A stretch of DNA of 64,000 nucleotides, taken from assembly GCA_013368315.1 (NCBI GenBank), contig JAACJM010000031.1:248001-312000 (forward strand), given 5' to 3'. Origin of the DNA: Tetrapyrgos nigripes. Its lineage: Eukaryota; Basidiomycota; Agaricomycetes; Agaricales; Campanellaceae. The position numbers and the translations under genes were made by a program. The notes under the pieces are model-generated. The model was given only the letters and a program-made list of their open reading frames with translations. It did not search any database and was not told where the DNA came from. Of this stretch, positions 1 to 14,265 are shown piece by piece. Numbering within the stretch: position 1 is the stretch's first letter; each line of letters begins with the position of its first letter.

Positions 1-2767
1 CTTGCGATCATCTGAGTTTGCTCCCGTCAATTTCTTGGGCCTTTTCCCTGGATCACTCTCTCACTGTCAAGCAGCTCATAGTAGTCAACCACCTCTTCCA
101 AGGATCTAATTCTCCGAACCAATCACCTCAGAATCACCCTCGTTCACCTGACATATGTAGCCACCCTCCCTCGGCTAGACAGGGATGTTTTCTGTCAAAA
201 AACGTCAACACACCGGGAGCCCGCCTGTTCTCCCCCGCTTTCGGCTGTATGTATCTATCACACACACTGCATATTACAAAACTCTCTGGATCTATCCTTG
301 CCTTGACATTTCGCGCTGAGGCTATGTTTCAACCACGTTCATATTATCTCTTCGGTGCTGACCCACATTGCTATGCATCTGTAGCCCTTCTTTCCTTCTT
401 TGGAAATGCCTTATTGCTTACAAGGCATCGATGCCTATCGTTGCCAAGCATCGCAAATCCATAAACCCGGGGTCCCTTCTTGAATATTCTGTGCTCTCGC
501 TTTGAAATTGTAGATCCCCGACCCTGCAGACATACATCTATTTCTGTGCACACCTCTGGCGGAATTCGGATATGTTTGTTTAATTAAACCATCTTCGTCT
601 TTTCCGTCAGCCACAGACTCTTGCGCAGTTTCTCGGAGTTAGTTCCTAATTCTAACCCTTAACCGGCTCCAACCGGTGACCACCCGACCTCACCTAACCC
701 AAAGTTCAAACCTAAGCTATAGTACACTGACATAGCTTCCTTGGAAATCTTCTTCCCCGTACGACCCGTTCAAAAACATCCATTATACAACAGCCTTAGA
801 CGACAAACTGGCAGATGCGGCGCCACCATCAAATATATTGGAAACCTCAAGCTTCGAACGTTGACCTTTCCTTTTCCAAGACAAGACGCTTGTACTATGT
901 TGATTCCCTCTAGACTATATATATGACATACTGCAGAAAAGGCGTTTAGTGAATCTGACTTGGACAGACTAGGAGGTCGGAAGGTCGGACCAGAGTCTCC
1001 TGAAAGCTCTGCCAGTGTCTATTCATCAACTCAAGCCACTCAAACTCAACTCGAAGAGAGGAAAGAAAGGTCTTATCGATTGGATATCAAACTTCCGCTT
1101 ACACACTTGTGGCACAAGTCAGTGGCTGACAATTATACCACTTATACCGTCGGTCGCGGCCTTACCGGTATACCCTCAACACTTTCAAGTTAAAGCGAGC
1201 CAAGTCTCAGGATCCCTTCTATCATTGGAAAGGAAAACACTAGTTTATACCGTGCTCGAGACCACTCGTTCGCCGCAAAGCTCCAATGAATAAGAATAAT
1301 TGTAGTGAGGACTACCGTAATTTGACAGTACTGATCAGTATGTACATCGTTAACGCTGTAACGGTCATACTGGCCACGTCGATACATTACTGACGCCAAC
1401 CTCCTAAAAGTACTCGTGCATATGGTGAGCAATAATTGCCGCATGCATACAGTACTATTAATGGCACTAACGTCATCTGAACACCACTGACTCCAAACGC
1501 CGAATGTCATTGTCGAGGATCCGACTTGCGTCGCTAGGCTGTCGGGTCTATGTACATGTAATGTAGGATTTCTGCACATCCCTCACTGACGGTTCAAGTC
1601 ATGACCGACGGTACCGTGAAGAAATCGACAGATGATCCAGCTGCTGTCGGTACATACATATGAGCTCATTCTAGTATACATGCTACTTGATCCGGATCCT
1701 TAGCCGCCCGGGGACTAATCGCTCAGCTCGCTCAGCTCGCTGAGTGATTGTATTCGAACTTATGTAGTAATTAACAAGCGCATGATCATGGGTGACCATC
1801 GGACGATGGTTTTAATACCCGTCTTCCTAGTATAGGTTAAGGTTTTAATGCTTTAGCCTTTGCCAGGCCCAAATATGTATGTGGCTTCAGCCTGATAGTT
1901 CCAGCAAACAAAACACGGTTTTACGGGGAGTATTTATACTAACACCTCGCTATTTATATGTGTGTAGGTTATGTACTGCGAGGTCGATATCCACTGGGAT
2001 TTAATTCCTAGTTCACCGAGGTTCATAGAAAGAAAGAAAAAACGCCATTAGCTCGCGCCACAAGTATGAGGGTTACAGCCTCCAAAACGAAGAATTAGAC
2101 ATCACTTCTGCTTTTAGAGTCAAAAGCTCGAAATATCTAATCCTGGACCCTCCTGGAGGCTGGGACACCGGTACCGAAGCAAGCTGGCTGGAGAAGCAGA
2201 ACTGGGGGGAAAAAAAGGGGGCTCGGTTACCGGGATCCAAATATCCGAAAGTCTCACGACGGATTTGCCTGCAATTTTTGGAGCGGTTTTTGCTGTCCAA
2301 TTGCTGCCCAACCTCGTCCAATCTATGAGTCTTTACGCATTCTACTTCAAATATCTCGCAACAAAGTACCCAAACTCTTCATGGCCTAGTCAAAAAATAG
2401 CCACCACCGGCAGTTGACCGGCAGGCAATTGCTTGCTCAAAATCGCGAACCGGACACTTCATTCATCAGAACGTCACAAGACACAGAACACGGTGTAGGC
2501 TTTCCCAATGATCCAATGAACACCAGGCGTTTACGCACTACTATTATCATCACATACGGCTACGGCTAACGGTGAGCATGCTTGTTAGACTTCAGCGTTT
2601 CTAACCCCTACGTCCTTCGAGTCAGTCAATCAGTCAGTCAGTCGACTGACGCGTTTTTTGACTAGTAACCGTCCACTACTATAGCTAGCTTCCAACTTCA
2701 AGCTTCCTTCTTCTTCAAGTTTGACCAACTCTGAGGCCTGATTAAGCCGACCTTTCTTCTTGTAACA
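1..2767. other. no gene recognised
   Basis: Open frames here are short (148 codons at most), overlap on both strands and show no recognisable domain or exon series. The last 250 bases presumably hold the promoter of the succinate dehydrogenase gene that starts at 2768. A short GC-rich direct repeat with partial palindromic character (CTCAGCTCG units) lies at 1719-1746, and a GTCA microsatellite at 2621-2650. I see nothing else. Confidence 0.5.
2621..2650. repeat. GTCA microsatellite with small palindrome
   Basis: Roughly six imperfect GTCA units run into a TCGA centre and then an inverted CTGAC, so the 3' end can fold back. It lies about 120 bases upstream of the succinate dehydrogenase start. 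A pure tract of the same motif occurs at 13451-13479. Confidence 0.7.
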
Positions 2768-5674
<2,907 letters not shown>

Positions 5675-5798
5675 CCATTACATCTTTTTACGAGTCCCGT
5701 TTGGTGTGTCTACATAGGCCGAATTGGATTCTGTCTGCATACATAGCACATGCCAGAACCCAAAGCAATATGTAGTCGAAAGCAAGGCATCGCAGTCA

Positions 5799-7386
5799 CT
5801 AGACCAGTGCTGCAGCTCGAGACTTCTTCATCGCATCGATTAATATTTGCTCTTTGACCTGTATAAACGCTCCTTCGGTGTGAGCTGCATTTGTTACCGA
5901 TGTCATGCTGTAGAAGAAACATTCGGAAAGTTGGTTCACAAGTAACGAGGAACCTACTCACTGAGGATAAAAGTCCCGTCTCGCATGGTTCTGATGAAGA
6001 AGTTTCCAAAGCACAAACCCTCCAGCCTTCACAGGTCGTTGAGTCCCTAGTGTATATTCGAGAAATTATCGCTCCAGAGGGATCTGGAAGGACGTCAGTG
6101 AACGAAACTGAGGTTAAGGATGGATGGACGACAGGATGGCAGACCTTCGGCAATTTTTCCTGTAGGACATCGTACTTGGTCAAGAAAACTATAATTGTTG
6201 ACTGAATGAGTAACGGTGAATTGATGATTTCTTCAAACAGATTGAGAGACTCCGTCATTCGATTCTGTGAAAATCCGTGTTTAAGTTGGCCTGAGCAAAT
6301 AAAGTGCCTGTAGACGCACCTGACCGTTTTCTACGAGATCGTAGTCACGCCGAAAATACAAAAATATCCGCTCGGCAGAAAGGCGTACAGAAACACACTT
6401 TTTTACAGATATATCTTATATCAGTAGTAGTGATGTGATCTATCCGTCGAGCGGATATTTTTGTCTTTTCGGCGTGAGTCACTCAAGGCGGCGCAAAAAA
6501 TGATACTCGTCACATTTTCTAAATGGTGCATCCATTCCTTGCCCTCTGAGTCTGAGCCCTGACCGACCTCCCTCAATAGGATTCTGAGTGAGTAGTGTTC
6601 CGCTGTCAGCAAGTAAACGAGGATATAAGACCGGAATGCGACGTACGGAAGTCGTCCCATTGTGAACCGAGTTTCCAAAGGCTCTGTAGTCGTCCGTGCT
6701 TTGAGGATATCAATATCTGTTGGAATAGAGCTGGACGACCCTATGCGGCTGACTTCGGAAAGGAAGCTGTAAAAACATTAACGACTCATGCAACCTATGT
6801 AGGAACTGGAGCCTTACTACTGCGCATTATCCATGAAATAGAATTCGCTTCTTCGCTTTTCTAGAACAATCCTCACTAGCGGCTCTTGCCAAAACAGAGA
6901 TACAGCCTTCGTAATCTCTGAAGACAGAGTTAGACCGGCGCCAGTACTACTGCTTTCTGCTCGGTAATTGGTGATTAGATCGACTACGGCCTACGAAAAG
7001 GATAGGAAGAGCCGTCAGCAAGACATCCAGGTGCAAAGGAACCATCACACCTGGTCCGGAAAATCATAAATTAACCCAAGCTTTGCCAGTACGCTGAGAA
7101 TGGCTTGTGCACTATTGAGCACATTCCTGTAAATGACTTTGCGGTATGCCTTTCGCTCCTCTTCAGAAAAGCCGTCCCCGTAGATGAAGCGCAGCTGTTT
7201 AGCGATGGTAGACTTTCCGGATTCTCTGCAACCTGATGGATATTTATCGTAAGTTGGAAATGCAGAGGCAAGACATGATTGTGACTCGCCCAACAGAAGA
7301 ATCTTACACTCTTTGTGAAGCCTCTCGAAGTCATCCTCTGTCAGTTGCTTGTTAGCCCGATTGCTCGGGTCTTCTCCCACTTCCAT
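5799..7386 (-). pseudogene. G-protein alpha subunit pseudogene (copy A)
   Basis: Aligned exon by exon with the intact paralog at 14266-15724, this copy keeps the same eight-exon layout from the ECKILLLG start of the P-loop to the C-terminus (stop TAG at 5799-5801). It carries several lesions. The P-loop reads GCRESGKST even under the best splice model, which needs a GC-AG intron. The switch II DVGGQ motif is lost (EVGQGSDS...). A 133-bp inverted-repeat element sits in the exon after FCAALSD. A TAA (6066-6068) replaces the tyrosine of the PLERYFPEY block. The G4 motif reads TKYD instead of NKxD, and the G5 TCAT motif is gone. It cannot encode a working GTPase. The order, strand and intron positions show it arose by duplication from the same ancestor as copies B and C. 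Confidence 0.85.
6345..6477. mobile_element. MITE-like element inserted in Galpha copy A
   Basis: About 30 bp at the left edge (TCACGCCGAAAA...ATATCCGCTCG) is repeated inverted at the right edge with one or two mismatches. The middle is only about 70 bp and has no coding capacity. GTCAC occurs at both borders (6344-6348 and 6478-6482), so the target duplication may be 5 bp overlapping the repeat ends. Taking the element and one repeat copy out leaves the Galpha reading frame continuous, which shows that it is an insertion. The superfamily is not clear from these ends. Confidence 0.75.
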
Positions 7387-8736
7387 GAAAGCTCGATTCC
7401 TGGGTCTGCAAGTTCGAAAAAAGAAAACGAGTTTAGCTGTATGTCTTCAACTTTTATAGCATCAGAAGCTGTTAAGAGTCGAATCTTTCCTTTTCGAGAG
7501 AACTCCTTTGATTTCAGACTTGTCGTTCACACATCGTCCTGTCAGGCTTGCTGCGGCTATGTGTTCGAGAATTTGTCATTGTGGATGCGAGGAAAGGACG
7601 AGGTCGAAGAAATGGTTGCAATAATAATCAAATGATAAATCGAGTGGTCAGACGCGACGCGTGGGAAACTATTTTTTTTTTTTTTTTTTTTTTTGACGCA
7701 AGGGATTTCAACCTCGCTGTAGGGTATTACATAGTTGCATATAGGGAAACATAGGTGAATCATAGTAGTTTATCCTCCCAGGGGAAATGCTTTTACGCAC
7801 AGAGTGTGGGACTCGAGCTCAGAGTCAGGTCGGATTTGAGACTGTCGAAGAATAGTATTCGGAGGCAGATAGCCAGAGTGTCAAAGGGAAAACCGGTCTC
7901 GATCATCGAACTGGGGTAGCCCAGTTCTCCCGAAGAGAGTCAGTCATCAAGGCAAGTCGTCCTCGCCTCTCGCGACATCCGGTTTTCCGTAACGAGTCCT
8001 GCTCAATACCCACTAAAACCCCTGCTAAGTTAATCCAATCTTCTGGTAGGTTCGAACTCTCTTCATCGTGGAGAAGTTTTCTTTTCTTTTTTCGTTGGAC
8101 CACCTCTTCGTGCCTTCAAGTACTGGACGATGTTGAGGACGACTACGGCTCTAGTTCACATTCTGATGATACATAGAAGGAACTGGGCAAAAACACTGAC
8201 ATTCTTGAAGAAAGGAGCCACAGCATTCTGGCGAGTCAATGGATACACAGGCACTGTAATCATGCGAAAAGAAGAGTCTGACTTGCTTCGAGCAGCATTG
8301 GCACAAAGCGATTTAGCCGTTAGTCTATTAGATACACATTCGATAGGGCGCAGAGTTAATGTAACCAACAAAGATGCCTTTTGTAACAGAATAGTAAAAA
8401 AAAATTGAACAGTCCGTATTTCCAACCTCGCAAAACCGGTCCATCCGGACACTTATGAGGAGTCTCCCCCAGAGTCGGGCCCAGACTCATGGTGACTACG
8501 ACAAGCATACTCATGTAAACGACCACGTCGACAATCCCTTTCTGACTACCGCTACTTAAGTATAGTGCTGATGGAACCTTGTTGGAATGAACTACTCCTG
8601 CTGCTGCATTGTTGGAACAAGGTTCCATCACTAGATTCATCATTCAATGCTACATATCGAACGCTCAGGCTGCCTCAAGCCCTGGGTGCAGCAATTTGGC
8701 AACAGCAAGGCTTCACTGAATTAAAGAAACATCTCT
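7387..8736. other. intergenic, no gene recognised
   Basis: Between Galpha copy A and the DUF6534 gene the longest open frames are under 100 codons, lie on both strands and match nothing I know. Two structural features stand out: an uninterrupted run of 23 T (7672-7694), and a hairpin with a 14-bp stem (GATGGAACCTTGTT, 8570-8583 with its complement 8616-8629). Confidence 0.5.
8570..8629. repeat. hairpin-forming inverted repeat
   Basis: GATGGAACCTTGTT at 8570-8583 is the exact reverse complement of 8616-8629, separated by 32 bases that include ACTCCTGCTGCTGC. It may be a small foldback element. No target duplication was recognised. Confidence 0.6.
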
Positions 8737-10543
8737 TTACTGCCCGGTTCGAAGCCAGCTTGTTTCCCTACTAGCAAAGTACTCGACACGGGACGTCCTA
8801 GTCCGACGCTCAACACGACTCTCCAAGTCAGGTATACAGCTACTCCGGATATCAGCGCCTTTCCTGTTCAACTTCCGACGAATGTTCAGGTTGTACAAGA
8901 GCGTTAGTGAATAAATACTCCCAATGGAGTAGCTAAATGCCATGCTGACTTCAATCGGAAAACCAAAAGCCTATAAGTATGTGCCATGCCAATGGAATAT
9001 GGAAACGAGAGGAGATAGGATAAGATGGGACATACCATTACTCTGGGGGTCAGTCACAAAAGTTATAAGGCTGAGCACTGCAGTCAGAGCGGTGAAAGAG
9101 CCAGTTTTGAGTGCGAGAGTTACTAGACGGCGAACGAGTCTGAAATGAATGGATCAATGGATTTGGCAATCTTCTTAAGCCAATCGTTATTGAATTTGCC
9201 AAGTAGAAAGGACACTCACTTGCGCGAAGACTTGAACGTCGTGTCTCGGTCTGTCGATCGATAATATAAGATCAAGAGTAGGGCGATTAACAGGTCCGTC
9301 GTCATTGCGGCTGCTAGCCACAAACTGTCGTAAGGGGATAACGGGATAAGTTTGTGAGCTACAGAACCTGAAGACTTCAAGAACGTGAGCATACTTACAC
9401 AACTGCAGGTAATTGATGTCTACGTGAATCTGGACCAAGGTTTTGGATACAAATGATGTTAGTGAGGTAGAAGGCACTTGCGAGCTTAATCCCAGCAGCC
9501 CAAGTCATTGAACAGAAGTATTAATTCATAATCAAGGACAGATCTTGAGGAGAGGACTTACTGACAAGAGTATCACAAGTCCTACAGCACTTGTAAGTGC
9601 CTTTCTTCGCGTTCTTCAACCAATCAAAATAGTAGGTCAGATACTGAGTTGGGAGCAGATGAACTTGGCACATAGTACTCACAAGGACCAATATCTATAC
9701 AACATGAATGCCTGCACGATCGATCCAGAAATACCAGTGGAACCCAGGAATACGCATCTGGGCCTGCATGCGCGCAGTGCAATCGCGGAGCAAGTAAGTT
9801 TATTGTTCGAATGGCGTTTTGATAAAAACATAGTCCTACCATTGTCGCGTTTGTACAGCACGTATATTCCCTGCCGTGCGAATGCGCCACCCATAGGATG
9901 GGCCATGCGTGATGCATCCAGTCAGGAATTGAATTCGAAAAATAATAATAGAGGTAGTGGTCTATGTACCTACCTTGAAAAGCGACAGCATTCTAGTATA
10001 GCATATATATCCGAAATTCGAAATGATTCGAAAAATCAGACGCTAAGTACACGGTTCAAGAATCAAATGTGCAAATTTACGACTCACGAGGTAGACGTCA
10101 GCGCATTGTGCCATTATCGAAGCAGTATCGCTGGCAAGGGCAGCAAAGACTGTGATCTTGACAAAAATTCTGTCGGTGCGGTAGTGGTGAAAGTAATGGA
10201 GAGCCTAGTATATGGCATCCTTATATGTCAGTATACGATGAAAGAAAAATTGAAAAGGCTCAGCCTGCTTCAAGGTGTAGATGTAGTTGACTGCTGTACA
10301 CGGCGTACGCCTTACGGAGGCCTCGAGCTTCAAGAACCGTTCCAAAATTGTTACTCACTTGGTCAACCACCAACACACACAGCATCAAATTCGACCATGT
10401 TCCTACGATCGTTGACCTGTTTCTCGACAATGAACGAGGGTCGATGTGCATCAGCAATGGCACAAACTAGCAGCGTCTAAGTAATTAGAAGTAAGTAGCA
10501 CGTACCCGATGACCTTGTGCAGATTAATCTGAGGGTTATCCAT
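8737..10543 (-). CDS. DUF6534-type seven-transmembrane protein
   Basis: Membrane protein of a basidiomycete-expanded family of unknown function. The start ATG is at 10543 (MDNPQINLHKVIG), followed by about nine exons with short introns. Helical blocks visible in order: GTWSNLMLCVLVVDQ, an ALHYFHHYRTDRIFVK exon, GISGSIVQAFMLYRYWSL joined to TRRKALTSAVGLVILLS, then LASAFYLTNI, LWLAAAMTTDLLIALLLILY, and the conserved end LVRRLVTLALKTGSFTALTA joined to SMAFSYSIGSIYSLTLLYNL. A Lys/Arg-rich tail ends at TAA 8737-8739. At first sight two frames appear broken, but acceptors further downstream restore the frame in both places (TTGAAG before AACGCG, and GATTGAAG before TCAGC). The exon linking the first helix to the ALHYF exon is uncertain and may need a GC donor. 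The gene lies between two Galpha copies on the same strand. Confidence 0.75.
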
Positions 10544-11971
10544 GGCATGTATGGGTGATGTACGCTGCCGTTTGAACTTTGCGACGCTAGTAGGGTTGGA
10601 GGCGGGGTTTTGTACTGGAATCGGAGATTGATTGGAGAGGGAGGGAAAGGGAAAGTGGAGGCTAGAGTCATCTTTCGTCTATCTATATATGTATGAGTAA
10701 CGTGTCGATGCTCAATACTACTCAGTAGATCTTCGTTAGTAACACTAGCGTTTTTAACAGTCACCTTCAATTATGAAAACCCGGAACCTTCCGGGTTTCC
10801 ATATTCAATAGTGTCAATTGTAGGGCGCCCTTAGGATCCAGCCTGAGCACGGTGTTTCCTTGATTTAGATGCGCCAAGTTTCAAGTTTCAAGGTTGAACG
10901 TTGAACTATATGTAGGAGAGAGGAGAGACCCGGAACGTGGCGTTGACGTCGACACCAGGTCCATATACTCCATGTATACCAGGTCTCAGAAGGCCCAATA
11001 TACTCAAGGTGTATTATAGTATGTGACGGTTGACCTGAATTCGCCCTTCAGCCCGTCGCCGCACTTTCCAGGGTCCTTGTAAGCTCTGTCTGTATAAGGT
11101 AGTCATCGGGACAATCGGAAGTACATACTTCCAGGCGGTATAAGTATCTACGCGGTTGCGGCCACAGTAGTTAGTCTTTTTACCTCTTACCACTTGCTTC
11201 ACGCGCCTACTTTGTCTCTACCTCAGTTTATCTGCTATAGAACGGGTTTATTTGGAGATTTGGGCACGAAGCACCAAGAGATTGACTCACCAACACCCTC
11301 GGTTCGTCCAGAACCGTTCACGGCTAAATTAGAGCCGTTACAGTCCTATTTAGTTGTAGGCCTTTAGTAGGGTCTAATGTACTGACTATGTGGTTATCGT
11401 GGGCAACTGGGTCAAGGAGACTTCGGTGGAGTACATAGGGGAGTAGGAGAAGTTGAGGGGCAAGATGATCAGGGGGAAGACGGATAGCAGTGGGTGGCTT
11501 ATAAGAAGGTAGGCCTGACCAGGCATACTGTACCATTTCATCCATTGAATTCGTCAGTAACGGGTAGCATCGATAAGTGACGAATTTCTCCCCGTTACAT
11601 CCTGGAAAATTTTCGTCGCCTTCGGCGGAATTGCAGGCCTTGTAGCGGGTGACTTCTGTAAGTGACGAAAAAAAAGGTTCGTCAGCATTGTAGCAGTAAC
11701 AATGGGGTGACGAATTGATTGAAATGGTACAGTACATGTACGACGACCATGGCCTTACGGTGCTTGCACTGGCAGGACGCGTTGACTTATGGGTACCCCT
11801 GTACGTGGACGTGGCGTGGAAAGCTGGTGGAAAGAGGAGACTTTACGTTTCCAGAGGAGTAGAAACAAGTAACCAGATATTGATAATGATAACGCGCGGC
11901 CCAGACCTCCTCCTCCTGCCACTCCGAATACTCCTTACCCATACTCAGAACTTAGAACGAACTTGATTGAA
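10544..11971. other. intergenic, no gene recognised
   Basis: Upstream region of the DUF6534 gene plus about 1.2 kb without a recognisable gene. The 137-codon frame at 11324-11737 (-) shows no known domain or exon structure. A near-perfect palindrome lies at 10777-10798. Confidence 0.45.
10777..10798. repeat. 22-bp palindrome upstream of the DUF6534 gene
   Basis: AAACCCGGAA and its exact complement TTCCGGGTTT are separated by CC, about 235 bp upstream of the DUF6534 start codon. It could be a dimeric transcription-factor site, since CGG half-sites are typical of fungal zinc-cluster regulators. No binding data exist here, so the role is inferred from position only. Confidence 0.4.
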
Positions 11972-12840
11972 CTAGTACCCCTGCGCAGTCCTAGCCTGCG
12001 GCACCATCAACTTTTCCGACTCCATCATCGCAGCGACCCACGAGGGGAGAATGATTGCCCATAGGAGGTCGAGGTAACCTGAGCCGGAGGAATGTTTTCG
12101 TGTTTTTAGGTTTTTGGTGGGGGAGATAGTGTCAGTCATACGAGAATAACACCTCTAAAATGAAGAAAGACAAGAGGACAAGAGAAGTAGAGACGGGTGC
12201 CCACCTTCCCATTCATAACCACCCCCGAACTTTTGCGGCTTGTTTTTGTTCTTTCCACTCTATGATATCGTCAGCAACATCATTGTCATCATGTACGAAG
12301 ACGTGAAGAATGTAAAACAACTGACCTAAAGCAAAGAAGGTTGGACTTTTTAAGTAATTATTCCCAAGGAGGTGAGGAGGGAGAAGAGAGTATGGATGTG
12401 TTGGGTTTTGACCCGTGTGCACGAATCTGTGTAGATGGAAGCAGGGGAGGAAGGAAGGAGTGCTGACGAGTGAATACGTATTCGAGACAAAGACGAGGAC
12501 AAAGACAACGCCCAAACGTAGAGGAGAACACGAAAACAAGATAAGAAAAGTAAACGTACCACTAAATCAGCTTTGACTTCCTTCCCACCCTTCGCCGTAT
12601 ACATCTGAACCTCTCCTCCTACCGTCGAAAAGTCCTGTATGGAATAAAGGGAAGACGTTGAGTGTCATCTACGAAACAGACGAGGAGATGGACATATTCA
12701 GAAAGAGGTAAGGTGGGAGAGTGAGACGCGTACCGGGGAAACATCCTTCACTCAGACTGCGGTGCTTCAAACGGTCTTCTCCCATCCCCATCCTCGAACC
12801 TCTGACAGTTTCATCACTCTGCGTCCCCACTGAGCTACCA
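11972..12840 (-). pseudogene. remnant of an AIF2/AMID-like FAD oxidoreductase
   Basis: Three separated segments resemble the C-terminal half of fungal AIF2-like (FSP1/AMID) pyridine-nucleotide oxidoreductases. These are an EVQMYTAKGGKEVKADLV strand block (around 12540-12610), an ADDIIEWKEQKQAAKV block matching the 'GD...W.EQKQA.K' signature (around 12220-12270), and a final SSGSGYLDLLWAIILPSW exon ending in TAG at 11972-11974. Frame shifts or missing joints separate the GVILV and TDTISPTKN parts, a stop follows KVRGWL, and I found no N-terminal GGG.AG FAD motif upstream. I read it as a decayed gene. It could instead be a gene with unusual introns that I could not resolve. Confidence 0.45.
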
Positions 12841-13450
12841 TGATGTCAAATCCTTTCGTTAGTCAGTTAGTATGAGCTCCAGTACCTCCGAGTCCAGTCT
12901 AGTGATGTGCGGGCCGGGCCGGGCTGGGCTTCGTCGGGCTCAGGCTTGCTAATCTACTCATTGACACTTTTATACAACCTGAACATTCGTCAAAAACTGA
13001 GTATACATGACTTGAAGAGTCATACGCGTACGATGGCGGACAACTCGAAGGACTTCCCGAATCGGGATTAGGTACCGAAGTCACAGAGCCTTGGAACAGC
13101 TACGGACTGACCTGACGAGACTAGCATTACTAGGAGTAGTAGAGATACTTGGCTTCGGACAGTAAAGGAAAGATCATGATTCTTTAATACGCTCACGTTC
13201 ACTTACTGTAGTAGTAGCTTCAATGAAACGGGACGGCCTGAGGGTTAGATCTGTTGTGGAGCCTGAGGAAATCCATGTACAATTATATGGCAGGTACGTT
13301 GACTTGATTTTTCTACCAATTTTCTACCGTTCTGTTACACTGCCAGCATCTCTGTTATTGTGCTCCTCGGATTTCCTTCATAACCTTTGTACGTACATAA
13401 AGCATTTAGCCAACATATGATGTACCGTGCCGTGCCACAGGAGCAGATAC

Positions 13451-13479
13451 CAGTCAGTCAGTCAGTCAGTCAGTCAGTC
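13451..13479. repeat. CAGT microsatellite
   Basis: Seven perfect tandem CAGT units plus a partial one, in an intergenic stretch between two gene remnants. Confidence 0.9.
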
Positions 13480-13564
13480 GGTAGGACGCGGCGTTCACTG
13501 ATGGACGTAGTCACGTACATATTAGTAGGCTAGCGACAGTCATGACCAAAACTTGAGTATGTAT

Positions 13565-13796
13565 GCAAATACCTACCGCACGGTGAGTCGATGACCAGTG
13601 ACCACTCCATCGGCTTGGACTTGGTAGTGTCTTTTGGTCGGGAAGTGATGGAGTGGAAAAGATGTCGTTAGGCGAAATGGGTGAAGCGGTGATGCACAGT
13701 GGTACATGCTTTGAGAGATCTTCTATCGTAATGTACTAACCGGTCGACGATGACTTCGAGGATTTCGTTGGGAAAGGATAACAGCGAGAGGGTCAT
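13565..13796 (-). pseudogene. F-box protein gene fragment with early stop
   Basis: Starting at ATG 13794-13796 the frame reads a typical basidiomycete F-box start (LLSFPNEILEVIVDRL, then SLKACTTVHHRFTHFA). This matches the 'LP.EI.D.I...L.....LKACSLV...F...A..HLF' pattern that recruits Skp1 of SCF ubiquitin ligases. Codon 43 is TAA (13668-13670) just before RHLFHSIT, where intact relatives have a coding residue. The frame then stays open to a possible donor at about 13565. No leucine-rich or other C-terminal domain follows. It is probably a decayed single-exon remnant. Confidence 0.5.
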
Positions 13797-14265
13797 AGTG
13801 GAGAGGAAAGAAAGTGGGAGGAGCTGTACAAACGACAGAACAGCTTATCAAATTTATGATCACTTCTGATCACTTGGTACGCTGTTCTCAAAGACATAGC
13901 CCCACGGCGTTCGGAAAAGACAAAGAACAGTCATGCCATTTACTAGAGCAAGGTACATGTCCATAAACATATTGGTCTGTACGGCTAAGACATGACATCA
14001 GCGGCCGGCAGACAAATTAGAATCACTTTGGAAACACTGGCTCGCTACAGGAGTAGCAGCAGCAGAATTCGTATTCTGGCTTGAGTAGAAGGTGGGTACG
14101 TCAGCTTTAACCGCGGTGCTCGAGGGCAGTACGCAATCGTCCCACTGACCTGCGTCTCGCAATCGGCTGAGCGTGTTACCACTCCCAGAGACCCCATGCC
14201 CTCCTGCAAGCCAAGATATAATTGTGACCCAGAGAGATGGCCATAGAGTGAGAGGTTAGCAGTCA

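Noticed and set aside
1..2767. Protein gene upstream of SDH1
   Set aside because: Frames are short and contradictory on both strands, and none shows splice-linked continuation or a family motif.
7220..7290. Two-residue deletion in the P-loop of Galpha copy A
   Set aside because: A GC-AG intron ending at CATCAG gives GCRESGKST of normal length. The loop is degenerate by substitution rather than shortened.
7672..7694. Run of 23 T as the poly(A) tail of a retroposed gene on the minus strand
   Set aside because: No processed coding sequence follows it to the right and no convincing target duplication flanks it. A plain homopolymer is enough.
8737..9660. Apparent frameshifts in the DUF6534 gene (YYFDWLKNAKK block and the last exon)
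   Set aside because: Using acceptors further downstream (after TTGAAG and after GATTGAAG) joins the conserved blocks in frame, so the gene does not need to be called broken.
9545..10480. Plus-strand open frame of 311 codons
   Set aside because: It reads antisense through the exons and introns of the DUF6534 gene, has no recognisable domain, and the minus strand gives a coherent exon series with family motifs.
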